A DNA stretch of 30,905 bases from a virus. The DNA lies in the IMG/VR virus record IMGVR_UViG_3300038426_000008, positions 1-30,905 of that record. One strand, given 5' to 3'. Made by a program: the position numbers and the translations under genes. The notes below the pieces were generated by a model, which was not told where the DNA came from, did no database searches, and saw only the letters and a program-made list of their open reading frames with translations. Shown here one piece after another: positions 10,601 through 16,726 of the stretch (the stretch's first letter is position 1; each line of letters opens with the position of its first letter).

Positions 10601-10827
10601 GAAGCGGTTCCCTTAAAAGCAGTTGCGTTTGAAGCTAGGTTAGAAGATAATCCCTGGGCCTTAGTCCCAGTCTTATCAAGCTCAGTGCCGAGTTTATCAA
10701 CATCGCTAGCCGCGCCTTTAAAAGAGGTAGATAACCCACTGGCTTCGGTTTTAGCGCCAGCTATCCCGGTCTTTAACCCCTCGGTGTTGGCGGTGATTAA
10801 AACTTCTAAAGTATCCAGGAGGGTCAT
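4669..10827 (-). CDS. Tail tape measure protein, 2052 residues
   Basis: It is by far the longest gene in the window and follows the tail-assembly chaperone with an ATGA overlap. The N-terminus has repeated Thr/Ser/Gly-rich segments (LDKTGTKAQGLSS, LDKTGTKAEGLTT), then a TP901-type core with hydrophobic segments such as IQLIALGAPILVGGLAAM. Residues 1160-1330 carry a Trp-rich tandem repeat. Residues 1364-1461 hold ten cysteines, eight within 31 residues. The typical C-terminal tape-measure motif occurs twice: VGEGGRSEAIIPSD near residue 1480 and LGEGGPEAVIPLKKG near the end. Two related helical segments (QEEINLVNTYYPQFGKAAS and QQEIDLVNKFYPQFGKSAS) lie between. The protein sets tail length; at about 0.15 nm per residue the tail would be near 300 nm (inference). 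Confidence 0.93.
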   Translation of the reverse strand: MTLLDTLEVLITANTEGLKTGIAGAKTEASGLSTSFKGAASDVDKLGTELDKTGTKAQGLSSNLASNATAFKGTASEADNLTTSLDKTGTKAEGLTTSLTSSTSSLGGFKSASQDAATATEDLGTKAEGAASKATGLSTSLGGVGRDLEGTSSKAKNLGGDLEGTASKTTGLGSSFGGLGNLAAAGLGGAAIAVTAFSVKAGESVQDAYNTMAKATGVQGEQLKTLEGVWSGVFANVPESAETVTSVIDTLTLKLGLQGQALQDAATDVIDYSIATGTSATSNITTFTTALNAANLGLTGMHKPVMDMPELSDMMTAAFQNTGVAVGKIAPIFDKATTSMTKMGMSIPQQIALIAQLSQAGIPARQVSTVLQGITKAATAAHESSSKFWGDMVEDAKKGTLTADETKLLGKSVDNFSSLAKAGKLDNDKLIDSITNSKGASEKAGEGYETMGEQIDRLKNSLTVAFAPIGITLINVLQNVLTAAEPLIGIVGTLAKVFAAIPAPIQLIALGAPILVGGLAAMNMVFSKIGGELGGLGSKFGGLIEKISGVDLASLKANKSLGDLDKTAAVGAEEKMGVPGGGKVGGVAAEGEELAGAEGVATEAGEVAPELEEAAGSAGLLSTIFTSISSTLGGILAPITGLVGGIGEAAAGALGIEGGLGAVLEVASSLVLPLTAVVGIFAVLYATSGTFRGMIGGILDTFKQIFGWVKDIIGALVGGNFAKVGDLLKTGFQGAINSLMNFNWSEWAGKMVTSVQESAGTIGNAIMGGLRSIYNIGTSVRSSIINALTTIDWGGVANSIVSGLASVYNIGISVRSSILSGLSGIGTALVGAFGALANIDWGQLFYNMLDSLDNTISTWLTNLENTDWTPVVTGLINAIGSVFDSLFGTTTGGGGGGSAGAKVSDGMSKSLSSGVQKAGPDIAGKLGDVLKKLAEIAPEIFYKIGTALIAALEKVDYGAVFNKMISGPLMHAVAGAFTNLPSTLAGALGGIGSAVSKINWGDAIAGLFKTLAGSASSFLQTILQLFRMVNWLQIFQLMFVLLPAFGQSLIQGFQKVDWGQALGTLGEAIKHVLGGIGGSVLGGLGSVGGMLGGAASGVGSALSGAAGTVGSALSGAGSTLSGAAGGLGSAIKSALTDFGSWLLKDAIPFFTGLPGKFATALVGFGTWLWKAAEDFVSNATWKTKIAAALTGFASWLWTAASDFVANTTWASKLATALVGLGSWLWTAAVDFVTNSTWASKLAAALVGLGSWLWTAAVDFVTNATWATKMAAALLGLASWLWTAAADFISNSTWMSKMTTALSGLGGVMINAAQSFFDKVASTILSLGKASPPANQQSAKGQTVDTTGQGAGQTLWLSDPTGTNCEICRNLMDTYPKATVMQGPSPSGNFSTYENPFPAARGLLVGGSIPRMQGGGLMGDIGPKPTGPDGSCTCPPGYFFCPEPDNRSCCSCGLCLSNGTPCNSAAAGSLVGSRSGGIPVIVGEGGRSEAIIPSDMWWGVHPAVLNALPRMAGGGIIPAPGSMNLVGPGGTSPTLPTDSSQYYDPKLTADQEILKLTVLAEETKQTNAELQEEINLVNTYYPQFGKAASSTIDANTALQNLAKLLPAIPGGYQAGGASPTTAGAWLQNGKWYYQTADEQIAYLTELAENTKQSTATLQQEIDLVNKFYPQFGKSASDITDATNAIAAYDAQTAANTAQTAQSAADAQKSLMSNISSLVDTVTKGIGSVGDALFGLMSAQESLKELPVRFGGVLTNLDYYPSNAKAGIEKDTGTPQIITALQGQGTPIGSNSVVSQLQNWGQQQINSGKSIFDGVASLASTAGSGLMGVISGLLTLGTGTQSNATLNANTLLASQNNNAQNLGNTVNNAGNKVSNSITSLASLLGGSSSGGGGGGIGGIFSGIIGIITGIVNLFTWIGNTIQEQKQPTEASFGYGGSYFITHSTKAPIDWDAMFGDLGQIASGFGSVMSGAMGMMGGGMGLQHGGIVTAPIVSRLGEGGPEAVIPLKKGANALGNQYTINMKVSGDENAVAVRKMADQVVKQIKRNDFMQNGWY
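6445..6537 (-). other. Cysteine-rich segment inside the tape measure
   Basis: Residues 1431-1461 of the tape-measure protein contain eight cysteines in the pattern C-x-C-x6-C-x7-CC-x-C-x2-C-x6-C, including CTCPPGYFFC and CCSCGLC. A further CEIC pair lies at residues 1364-1367 (6727-6738). The rest of this very long protein is nearly free of cysteine. The segment is flanked by Gly/Pro-rich linkers and a VGEGG motif, which makes it look like an inserted module. Confidence 0.75.
6949..7332 (-). repeat. 84-bp tandem repeat coding for Trp-rich 28-residue units in the tape measure
   Basis: The TW codon pair recurs with its Trp at 6949, 7033, 7117, 7201 and 7285, and the WLW motif recurs at 6985, 7069, 7153, 7237 and 7321, so both markers keep an exact 84-base period through five copies. 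A consensus unit reads TWASKLATALVGLGSWLW followed by TAAVDFVTNS. A sixth, diverged unit with GSWLLKD follows at about 7405, six bases out of register. Copies differ at many third positions, so the repeat is old rather than freshly expanded. Confidence 0.9.
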
Positions 10828-11009
10828 CTAGCTTTCTTGGCTTCCTGCTCCATCTGTTTGCGTGCCTTAGCTTCTTCTTCCATTCGTACGCCGAGGTAGA
10901 CCCGCCACATCATCTGCTCCTCGGCGGTCGTTTCTGTGAGGAGTTGTCTGACAGTTATTTTTAATCGGTCAGCCAGGTCAAAGATGAACCTCAGCCACGT
11001 GTTTTGCGA
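10824..11009 (-). CDS. Tail-assembly chaperone C-terminal extension, reached by -1 frameshift
   Basis: The -1 frame relative to the chaperone gene is open across its stop and continues 61 codons to a TGA that overlaps the tape-measure start. It encodes TWLRFIFDLADRLKITVRQL followed by LTETTAEEQMMWRVYLGV, which is the typical C-terminal 'T' part of lambda gpGT-like and related tail-assembly chaperones (helices, then T-AEE--W--Y). There is no upstream ATG or SD for it, only internal Met codons after the conserved part has begun. Ribosomes must slip between the -1-frame stops at about 11030-11035 and the zero-frame stop at 10991-10993. The only perfectly re-pairing site is U_UUU at 11009-11012 (codons AAT TTT CGC). 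Slippage there would give a 227-residue fusion. The site is not a standard heptamer, so the exact position is uncertain. Confidence 0.75.
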   Translation of the reverse strand, partial: SQNTWLRFIFDLADRLKITVRQLLTETTAEEQMMWRVYLGVRMEEEAKARKQMEQEAKKAR

Positions 11010-11506
11010 AAATTCGCGCGAGCCTGCTTCACCTCATCAGCGGAAAGTCCTGAGAGCCTGTCTGAAACTGAGCCGAGGAAGTCTATTGTACCCGGGTGTT
11101 TGCTCGCGAGCATGTCATGGTCGGCTCTTGTAAAGAGCTTTGACCCGGTTTCTGGATCGAAAGCGCAGTAGATAACTATCTCAATATTACTCCACTGTCG
11201 GATTACACCAGACGGCGCACCGTCTTTGAATTGAAGTTGTACGCTCTGTTGTAACTCGGCCCAGTCGCCTGCTGTGAGTGACTTCATCAGGATCTCTACT
11301 TCGTCTCCTCCATCACCCCACCACGGCACTCGAACAAGTTCTTCACGTCGATCGTTAACGTTAAGTATGCGGTCACGTAAGGACAATCGACTAGCTGGCT
11401 TCGCTTTGATCTTATTTTGCTCTTCCATCATTCTCTGCTCCTCTAGCTTCTTTTGCTTTTTAGGGCATTCAGGACAATCCTCATTATCTTCAATTTCTTT
11501 CTTCAC
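10991..11506 (-). CDS. Tail-assembly chaperone (gpG-like), zero-frame product
   Basis: This 171-residue protein starts at a GTG preceded by AAGAGGG and lies between the tail tube and the tape-measure gene, the fixed place of the tail-assembly chaperone in siphoviruses. The N-terminus is charged and has a CPECPKKQKK stretch; the body includes VEILMKSLTAGDWAELQQSV and FTRADHDMLASKHPGTIDFL, resembling the chaperone family (short helical proteins with a polar alternation). It ends with LSADEVKQARANFRKTRG, the normal place for a programmed frameshift. The chaperone and its longer frameshift form would coat the tape measure and recruit tail tube protein. Confidence 0.8.
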   Translation of the reverse strand: MKKEIEDNEDCPECPKKQKKLEEQRMMEEQNKIKAKPASRLSLRDRILNVNDRREELVRVPWWGDGGDEVEILMKSLTAGDWAELQQSVQLQFKDGAPSGVIRQWSNIEIVIYCAFDPETGSKLFTRADHDMLASKHPGTIDFLGSVSDRLSGLSADEVKQARANFRKTRG

Positions 11507-11528
11507 AGTATATCCCTCTTAATTAGTT

Positions 11529-12338
11529 TTAACCGGCCTGAACCACCGGGCTCAAATAATATTCGTTTCCTGGGTTTGTAACGCCTGTGCGATAGATCAT
11601 ATGACCGTCTGCGTCAATCGTGCCTTCCCACTGAACGGTTTCACCAACCACGTCGCCAGTGATTATCTTGATCGCGTCCTCAGAAACCTTTGCCCACGCC
11701 ATAAGACTTGGTTGTGGGTTCCCTGCGATGCTCCAAAACTGCGCGACGGTTACTATGTCAGTCGCTACGATGTCGCTAAAGTACTGGTTGTGGCCTGTCT
11801 TAGTCGGATCTTGAACATAGATCTGCGTTGGTTGTGCGGGTGACGAGGCTTCGTCTCCGTAAACTAATGTCGGGTCGTAAAAGTTGGTCATCGTCCCTTT
11901 TGCATCGAGCTGCACTCGCGTTCGCGCTACGAATTGCATCATGAGCGTTGTGACATCGACGTTCTTAGCGTCAACGGTAAGGTCGTATTCTTTACAGGTT
12001 AAGAACAACCTAAGTGGAAGGTAATACCCCGCCGAGACTTGGACATCAACTCCTACGCCGAGTCCGGTTGGCCATGTAACTGGGTTCGCAGTGATGACCC
12101 CACCTAAACGGTCGAGGAAGTAGTCTGTTCCGAGCGTCAAATTGGCATAATGTCCACCAGAGTTGCCCTGAACCGTTACGGGGTCAAGTGCGCTCAGACA
12201 TGCGTTAATCGCTGGTGATCCGGGCCATACGATATAAAATGTTTTTTCGTCGGTCGTCGTTGTACTCAATGGTGTAGTAATAGCAACAGCAGGAGCGCTC
12301 AAATAAAGAGCCCCTGCTAATGCTGCTGTAGCTGCCAT
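11529..12338 (-). CDS. Second tail tube protein (long paralogue)
   Basis: This 269-residue protein has a strong GGAGGTGAAT Shine-Dalgarno site. Residues 121-157 (TVDAKNVDVTTL, then FVARTRVQLDAKG and TNFYDP) align with residues 52-87 of the 162-residue protein encoded just upstream at 12386-12874 (TVDGKNVDVTTL, AVARLHVQVDSK, TGFYDE). The C-terminal IKIITGDVVGETVQWEG also matches TKVITGDVDQITIQLEG. Compared with the short paralogue it has an N-terminal extension of about 70 residues with a beta pattern (LTLGTDYFLDRLGGVI), similar to Ig-like add-ons. The hydrophobic start (AALAGALYLSAPAVA) looks like a signal peptide but the cytosolic assembly of tubes argues against export. It could be a minor tube or a decorated tube subunit. 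Confidence 0.7.
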   Translation of the reverse strand: MAATAALAGALYLSAPAVAITTPLSTTTTDEKTFYIVWPGSPAINACLSALDPVTVQGNSGGHYANLTLGTDYFLDRLGGVITANPVTWPTGLGVGVDVQVSAGYYLPLRLFLTCKEYDLTVDAKNVDVTTLMMQFVARTRVQLDAKGTMTNFYDPTLVYGDEASSPAQPTQIYVQDPTKTGHNQYFSDIVATDIVTVAQFWSIAGNPQPSLMAWAKVSEDAIKIITGDVVGETVQWEGTIDADGHMIYRTGVTNPGNEYYLSPVVQAG

Positions 12339-12385
12339 GTTTATTTATTCACCTCCGTTTTCGCGGCTCATCGTTAGAGCCTCGA

Positions 12386-12874
12386 TCACGCTGTGAGTTG
12401 CGCTATTGGGCCGTTCCCTTCGAGCTGTATTGTGATCTGGTCCACATCTCCGGTGATTACTTTGGTGGCAATCTCAGACGGTAGAACACACTGTTTCCAC
12501 CCGACACTAGCTGAACCAGTAGGTTCGTATTTCAGCATGAGTGGAGCAGTCGTCGGGTTTGACGCTAGTCCAAGAAGCCACGTCCAGAGAACATCCTGTC
12601 CGGTTGTATCAGTCTCATCGTAGAACCCCGTAAGGGTGTACTTTGAATCGACTTGAACGTGCAGTCTCGCAACGGCGTTTACACCGAGCGTAGTAACATC
12701 CACGTTTTTACCGTCAACTGTTCCATCTGCTTCCTTTAAACTCATTACTGAGTACCACTCAGCGGGATCGCTCAGACTTGGCGTTTCGCCTGTCCAACTT
12801 GGCACTCCATCTGCTGGGGTGTATGTTCCAACACCAACAAGGACTGTTCCTAAATAGCCTGCAGTAGCTGGCAT
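12386..12874 (-). CDS. Major tail tube protein
   Basis: This 162-residue protein begins at an ATG with AGGAGAA ten bases upstream. Its position after the tail terminator and before the chaperone and tape measure fits the tail tube subunit. The beta-rich sequence with DGKNVDVTTLGVNAVARL, VDSKYTLTGFYDE and the closing VITGDVDQITIQLEG follows the pattern of siphovirus tube proteins with the HK97 gp6/lambda gpV-like fold (strand, loop, helix, strands). It shares a core with the longer protein next door. Being the shorter, compact form it is the better candidate for the main tube. Tube role is inferred from synteny and fold pattern. Confidence 0.75.
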   Translation of the reverse strand: MPATAGYLGTVLVGVGTYTPADGVPSWTGETPSLSDPAEWYSVMSLKEADGTVDGKNVDVTTLGVNAVARLHVQVDSKYTLTGFYDETDTTGQDVLWTWLLGLASNPTTAPLMLKYEPTGSASVGWKQCVLPSEIATKVITGDVDQITIQLEGNGPIAQLTA

Positions 12875-12878
12875 CTTT

Positions 12879-13205
12879 TTACAATTCTCCTATTTTATCT
12901 ACTTGCGCCCTAAAGGTCATTGGCGCTTCTTCTTCTTTAGCCTCAGCGGTAGGCTCCATTTCTGGTTCCACTGCTAACTGAGGCGTTTCAACTACCTGTC
13001 CGTTCACTACGGAAATTGCTGTCTCCTTTTTCTGATCATCGACAACTACATAGTCACCGTCACCTACGCGGAATTTAACCGTAGTGTGCGTGACATCTCC
13101 GAATCCCTTAAACGAACGATAGGTAATTTCTTCACGTTTCCCCTCTTTTACTCGAAAAAGATGAAGGGGGGGAACTGTGATCGGTACTTCAAGGTCTACT
13201 CTCAT
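12879..13205 (-). CDS. Unknown small protein between tail terminator and tail tube genes
   Basis: The chosen ATG at 13203-13205 has AGGAGA five bases upstream; a TTG at 13223 would add six residues but lacks a ribosome site. The 108-residue product begins MRVDLEVPITVPPLHLFRVK, has a basic-aromatic beta segment (EEITYRSFKGFGDV), and ends in an acidic tail (EPEMEPTAEAKEEEAP) followed by MTFRAQVDKIGEL. I do not recognise the family. Such small proteins at this position in siphoviruses are often tail accessory factors, but no function can be given. Confidence 0.7.
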   Translation of the reverse strand: MRVDLEVPITVPPLHLFRVKEGKREEITYRSFKGFGDVTHTTVKFRVGDGDYVVVDDQKKETAISVVNGQVVETPQLAVEPEMEPTAEAKEEEAPMTFRAQVDKIGEL

Positions 13206-13215
13206 TTGGTTTCTC

Positions 13216-13656
13216 CTAGACAATCTGTGCTTTAATCCGATACGTTGCCGTCATTCTCCTGATCCCCTTTTCAGGATCGGGAATCGGGCGAGGGCCGGTC
13301 GCTTCGTGAACCATCGCAAAGTTCACGCCGTCATAGCTGAGAGGGGTCGGATTTGTAGGGGACTGGTTTAATATCGTTGTTATCCTGTCGAATATGTTGG
13401 TCGTCTCGCTTTCGCCAGGCTGATTACTCCAAACGTTAACATCCCAGAGCATATCCTTCCCCATGTGTCCGAGCGTATCAAAGAACTGGCTGGTAGCCTG
13501 TTGAAAGGTAATATAGGGAAACATAGCATTTGGATCTGCTTCGTAGTTCCAAACTCCTGCGCTGCCGTCTTCCTGTGCGGTAAGGCTGATAATGTCACAA
13601 TCATTTGAGAGAAGTGTTTGTATCGCTGTTTGCGTGGCCCAGGAGAGATTTGTCAT
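13216..13656 (-). CDS. Tail terminator / tail completion protein (DUF3168-like)
   Basis: The 146-residue protein starts at the base next to the stop of the gp10-like gene. The N-terminal helix (WATQTAIQTLLSND) followed by IISLTAQEDG, the PYITFQQATSQFFDTLGHMG segment, DMLWDVNVWS, and a second helix TTNIFDRITTILNQ match the DUF3168 / gp17-like tail terminator pattern. The final strands (RRMTATYRIKAQIV) are typical. The protein would form the ring that ends tail tube growth and docks the tail to the head. Order (stopper, gp10-like, terminator, tube) supports this. Confidence 0.8.
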   Translation of the reverse strand: MTNLSWATQTAIQTLLSNDCDIISLTAQEDGSAGVWNYEADPNAMFPYITFQQATSQFFDTLGHMGKDMLWDVNVWSNQPGESETTNIFDRITTILNQSPTNPTPLSYDGVNFAMVHEATGPRPIPDPEKGIRRMTATYRIKAQIV

Positions 13657-14055
13657 TTAGGCGCTCCACAGTTCTTTGATCTGTTTAGCTATCTTTTCGC
13701 TGACGCTTGCATCGTGCATTACTTCCTCAGCCGATGGCCGCAGATATGGTTGAGCCGCCATCTTCCGAGTCCCCATCTCAACGTACGTCGCATATACTAC
13801 CTTCTCGCCGCCTGCTACAACGTGTGCGCTGCCAAGAACTGCGCTACCGCTCTCTCCGTGTTCGACTAGAATGGACTCCTTTAACGCTCCAGTCCTAACG
13901 GGAACCTTCTCTTTCGCCTTTGCCACTATCGCTTCTGCAATGTCTAGTGTAGTCTTGGATGAGAGCTCAGATCCCGACGCACCGCTGAACATCTTTGTGA
14001 GTTTTATGTCAAGCTTGTCAAGACCTTTTACAGTTGTTTTAATGCTATTAGCCAT
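13657..14055 (-). CDS. HK97 gp10-like neck / tail completion protein
   Basis: The chosen ATG at 14053-14055 is preceded by GGTGGAG; a TTG ten codons upstream (14085) has no ribosome site and overlaps further into the stopper gene. The 132-residue product contains KAKEKVPVRTGALKESI and YATYVEMGTRKMAAQPYLRP, the two signature segments of the HK97 gp10 family. It ends KQIKELWSA. It sits between the stopper and the tail terminator, the usual place, and overlaps the stopper gene by eight bases. Confidence 0.9.
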   Translation of the reverse strand: MANSIKTTVKGLDKLDIKLTKMFSGASGSELSSKTTLDIAEAIVAKAKEKVPVRTGALKESILVEHGESGSAVLGSAHVVAGGEKVVYATYVEMGTRKMAAQPYLRPSAEEVMHDASVSEKIAKQIKELWSA

Positions 14056-14461
14056 CGAACTCCACCTCGTCCTGCCCTTGTCCAAGAATCCCAGGCTCGT
14101 ATTCTTTACACGTAATTTCTAAATGATGGTTCAACATACCAGGGTTGTCAATATCTAGTATAGTTACGATATGAGTGCGTCCTTCTTTTGTGATTGATAG
14201 TCTGTCTCCTCTCTGGATGTCTGTACCCGGGTACGTGTAGAACATATGCGTCATCCCTGCCACGTGTTTCGCGCCTCGCGCCGTCTCTTGTGGATGTGGT
14301 GCAGCGATTAAGAACCCTGGTAAAGCTGTATTAATCTCACCCCAGTCTGTAGTAAAGCCGCCACCTCCGTCAGGCGTTAGGACTTTTCTTTCCTGGAGGA
14401 ACGTGTCAGGTAGCATCCAGCTTGAAAGCATCTGCATTGGGTAGGCGCTAAGTCTTGGCAT
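14048..14461 (-). CDS. Head closure protein (stopper, SPP1 gp16-like)
   Basis: This 137-residue protein overlaps the end of the HNH gene by 14 bases. The pattern DTFLQERKVLTPDGGGGF, then GFLIAAPHPQETARGAKHVA, YTYPGTDIQRGDRLSI and a final HHLEITCKEYEPG fits the stopper family: a small beta-barrel that closes the head channel beneath the adaptor. Its place ahead of gp10-like and terminator genes agrees. Family assignment by pattern. Confidence 0.75.
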   Translation of the reverse strand: MPRLSAYPMQMLSSWMLPDTFLQERKVLTPDGGGGFTTDWGEINTALPGFLIAAPHPQETARGAKHVAGMTHMFYTYPGTDIQRGDRLSITKEGRTHIVTILDIDNPGMLNHHLEITCKEYEPGILGQGQDEVEFDG

Positions 14462-14774
14462 CTCTGGATTTCACGCTCTTTGGTCGGTTTTTAAATTTGT
14501 TTAACCAAGTAGGAGCATCAGTACGCACGTCTACATTCCAACTGAAGTATGAACCGAGATGACCGAATGTTCTATGGCATTCTACCCCGTAACTTCTGGA
14601 TTCACACAACGTTATTAGGTTTGATTCGTCGAGTTCGAGGTCTGGCCGTAAGTGAGAGGGTACGACATGATGTACGTTGATCTTAGCTGTACCTCCGCAC
14701 GCTTCACAGGTCGGATGGTTCTCTAAGTGTTCTTCCCTGATCTTAGGCCAAAGTGGCGATCGTTCGTGCTTCAT
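14448..14774 (-). CDS. HNH endonuclease
   Basis: This 108-residue protein starts immediately after the stop of the 398-residue head-surface protein. Two zinc-binding pairs are visible (CEAC at residues 23-26; C57 with C66), and the HNH residues are H35-H36 in INVHHVVPS, N52 in ESNLITLCE and H67 in VECHRTFGHLG. HNH nucleases in this part of a phage genome can be homing enzymes or packaging-associated nucleases; this one lies in the connector cluster, away from any terminase visible here, so a free-standing homing or nicking nuclease is at least as likely. All key residues are intact. Confidence 0.88.
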   Translation of the reverse strand: MKHERSPLWPKIREEHLENHPTCEACGGTAKINVHHVVPSHLRPDLELDESNLITLCESRSYGVECHRTFGHLGSYFSWNVDVRTDAPTWLNKFKNRPKSVKSRDAKT

Positions 14775-15971
14775 CTAGTTTGTAACAAGGTACACTCTAA
14801 TTACGCCAGTATCACTTCCAAAGGTCGTGGTCTGAGCGTAACTTATCTTAAACGAGTCACTTGCTACAAACGTATTCTGTAGCGTTGGCGCTGCTGATTG
14901 AGTTGTAACTTGGTACAGTGTATCCGTATTAGCGATTGCAAGCGTCACCGTTGCCGGGCCTGCTGACTGAAGTATTCCCGCTGTGCTTAAAGTAAATGTA
15001 AGCGTTCCTACGCCTGAGCTACCGCCTGCCGCAGTTGATACTATGCCATAGACCTTTACTATCGAACCGATAAACCCGAACGGAATGCCTGAGATAACAT
15101 CTTTGCTTGCCGTCAGGCCGCTATACTTTATCTCGTATGGTCCGATTACGTTCCCTTTCACACCTGCTGCGAGCTGTCCGCCGGTGATGCCCGCGCTAGC
15201 GGATAGTTGGGACCCGGTTATTGCTGCGTTTGATGCCAACTGTGAGCCTGCGATAGCAGCATTAGAAGCTAATTGTGAACCAGCGATATTAGCAGTTGCT
15301 GAAAGTTGTGAGCCTACAATCGCTGCTGTATCGCTTAATGACGCGTGTGTGAACGTCTTAGCAACCGTTACCGATTCAGTAACTGCGGTAGATGCAAGCT
15401 TTGCGTTCGTCACCGCTCCCGCTGCGAGCATCCCAGTCGTTATCGAGAGTGGGTCTATCCCCGCGCCGTTCTCCGTCTCTCTGGAAATTGACGGGAAGAA
15501 GTATATGTCTCCGTTTGCTCCAGAAGATGACTTTGACGCCACCACTCCGACCGGCTGTTGCATCGTTCCCGCTGTAGTCGGCGCGGTGAATGTGATCGAC
15601 CCTGACGTACTCAGGTATGCAATATCCCCAACTGTCCGAGCAGACGTGTCCATGAACCGCACCATAGCGATGCCGTTCACATAGCCGTCAGTTCCGTCAG
15701 CGATAGTGCTAAGCACGACAAACTGTGCCTGCTTAGTAGGATCCGTGTTATCCGCAGCTGCGATTGTCGGATAGTTTGAGTTATAATAAAATCCGTTTAT
15801 GTAGACAAGCGTTCCCGCTGTTAAAGGGCTGCCTGTCGCGTTATGCACCGGAACGCATACCGCGTTTACCGGCTTGACAAGTAGTGAACCTGTCGCTTCG
15901 TCGATTAGATCTCCAGCCTGTATTGCGTTGCCACTAGATGACCTAAGTTCTTTAAGACCTACCCATTGCAT
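14775..15971 (-). CDS. Head-surface / fibre-like protein with 11-residue repeats
   Basis: The ATG at 15969-15971 follows a strong GGAGGAGG ribosome site. The 398-residue protein has three parts. Residues 1-165 form a beta domain (LIDEATGSLLVKPVN, VVASKSSSGANGDIYFF), resembling phage decoration or fibre base domains. Residues 176-270 contain ITTGMLAAGAVTNAKLAS, common in phage fibres, then four 11-residue repeats of the type GSQLASNAAIA. Residues 275-398 form a beta domain almost the same in pattern as the last 124 residues of the decoration protein at 17913-18719; both end in VTN/ITN. This suggests a trimeric, fibrous protein attached to the capsid. The exact location in the virion is inferred. 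Confidence 0.75.
   Translation of the reverse strand: MQWVGLKELRSSSGNAIQAGDLIDEATGSLLVKPVNAVCVPVHNATGSPLTAGTLVYINGFYYNSNYPTIAAADNTDPTKQAQFVVLSTIADGTDGYVNGIAMVRFMDTSARTVGDIAYLSTSGSITFTAPTTAGTMQQPVGVVASKSSSGANGDIYFFPSISRETENGAGIDPLSITTGMLAAGAVTNAKLASTAVTESVTVAKTFTHASLSDTAAIVGSQLSATANIAGSQLASNAAIAGSQLASNAAITGSQLSASAGITGGQLAAGVKGNVIGPYEIKYSGLTASKDVISGIPFGFIGSIVKVYGIVSTAAGGSSGVGTLTFTLSTAGILQSAGPATVTLAIANTDTLYQVTTQSAAPTLQNTFVASDSFKISYAQTTTFGSDTGVIRVYLVTN
15162..15314 (-). repeat. 11-residue (33-bp) tandem repeats in the head-surface protein
   Basis: Residues 220-270 read as successive units GSQLSATANIA, GSQLASNAAIA, GSQLASNAAIT, GSQLSASAGIT and a partial GGQLAAG. The regular Gly-Ser-Gln-Leu start and small residues in each unit suggest a triple-stranded helical or beta shaft joining the two globular domains. 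Confidence 0.9.
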
Positions 15972-16002
15972 GGGCCTACCTCCTCCTTGATTAGTTAATT
16001 AA

Positions 16003-16275
16003 TCAGCTATGATTTGAGTTGGTCGTATTGTGCCGCGCCAGCTTTTTCATAGCATCCACGTAAACATAATTGAGCGTTCCATTTCCGATATAATTGTCAG
16101 CGATCACCGCACCGTACCCAGTTGCAGTATCAATGGCAGTTATCGCCGCAGCGACTTCATTTTCTGAGTACACTACTTTAAGAGGCTGTTTCTTAGGCTC
16201 TGGTTTAGGTTCAGCTCTAGGTTCCGCTTTAGGTTCGGGTTTAAGCTCGAACTTCTTTTCTTTCTCTTTGACCAT
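16003..16275 (-). CDS. Small protein with a Lys/Pro/Glu repeat and a helical C-terminal domain
   Basis: This 90-residue protein starts at an ATG preceded by TTGGTAACAAGAAT. Residues 1-33 are a KPEPKAEPRAEPKPEPKK-type repeat, an extended charged linker. Residues 34-80 (VVYSENEVAAAITAIDTATG, then ADNYIGNGTLNYVYVDAMKK) form a compact domain I do not recognise. It lies between the adaptor and the head-surface protein, so a minor head or connector role is possible. No function is assigned. Confidence 0.65.
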   Translation of the reverse strand: MVKEKEKKFELKPEPKAEPRAEPKPEPKKQPLKVVYSENEVAAAITAIDTATGYGAVIADNYIGNGTLNYVYVDAMKKLARHNTTNSNHS

Positions 16276-16314
16276 ATTCTTGTTACCAAAAAAATTTTAG
16301 GAGTTACTAACGGA

Positions 16315-16701
16315 TCACCACGTCCGATCGCTCCACATCCCAACCCTGATCTGCCTCGGTGTAGGCTTCTCATCTTCTTGTGGTTCAGTACCTCCGAAGT
16401 AAGGAGTCGCCTGCCGAATCGCCATCTCCTTCATATCCTTGGAGAGTTGCAGGAAGTGGTCGTACCTCTGTTGGTACGCCCCACCCCATGCGCCTACTTT
16501 TTCCTCGGTTGTCGGAGCGAAGCGGGCGGCAAGAGTGTTCGCCGCTACTCCCGCCGCCCAGAAGGGGTTGAAATAGGTTGATGTTATAGAGCAAATCTCT
16601 TCATCTGAAAGGAGCTGGTTGTTCGTATCGGTATCGCCGATGTAGAATCTCACCTGGTCCTTCAGTGAACTTGTTGGATCGCCGCTATAACTCCACGTCA
16701 T
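16315..16701 (-). CDS. Head-tail adaptor / connector protein (gp6-like)
   Basis: This 128-residue protein follows the major capsid gene by 25 bases. The N-terminal DQVRFYIGDTDTNNQLLSDE is the signature of head-tail connector proteins of the HK97 gp6 / SPP1 gp15 type: a helical adaptor that binds below the portal. Helices follow (WAAGVAANTLAARFAP, GGAYQQRYDHFLQLSKDMKE). Length and place fit the family. Confidence 0.85.
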   Translation of the reverse strand: MTWSYSGDPTSSLKDQVRFYIGDTDTNNQLLSDEEICSITSTYFNPFWAAGVAANTLAARFAPTTEEKVGAWGGAYQQRYDHFLQLSKDMKEMAIRQATPYFGGTEPQEDEKPTPRQIRVGMWSDRTW

Positions 16702-16726
16702 TTCTCTGCGCTCTCTACGCTACGCC

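Noticed and set aside
11529-12338. Signal-peptide-like N-terminus of the long tail tube paralogue
   Set aside because: The hydrophobic start resembles a signal peptide, but the rest aligns with tail tube proteins that assemble in the cytoplasm, so secretion is not supported.
13203-14085. Upstream TTG starts for the genes at 12879 and 13657
   Set aside because: The downstream ATG codons have good Shine-Dalgarno sites at the right distance, while the TTG codons do not.
14448-14774. HNH protein as part of the terminase packaging machine
   Set aside because: Packaging HNH proteins usually lie beside the terminase genes; none is visible here, so the simpler call of a free-standing HNH nuclease was kept.
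15988-16005. AT-rich inverted repeat TGATTA-N6-TAATCA at the end of the 90-residue gene
   Set aside because: It is short, AT-rich and without a following U-run, so terminator or operator function cannot be supported; chance is likely.
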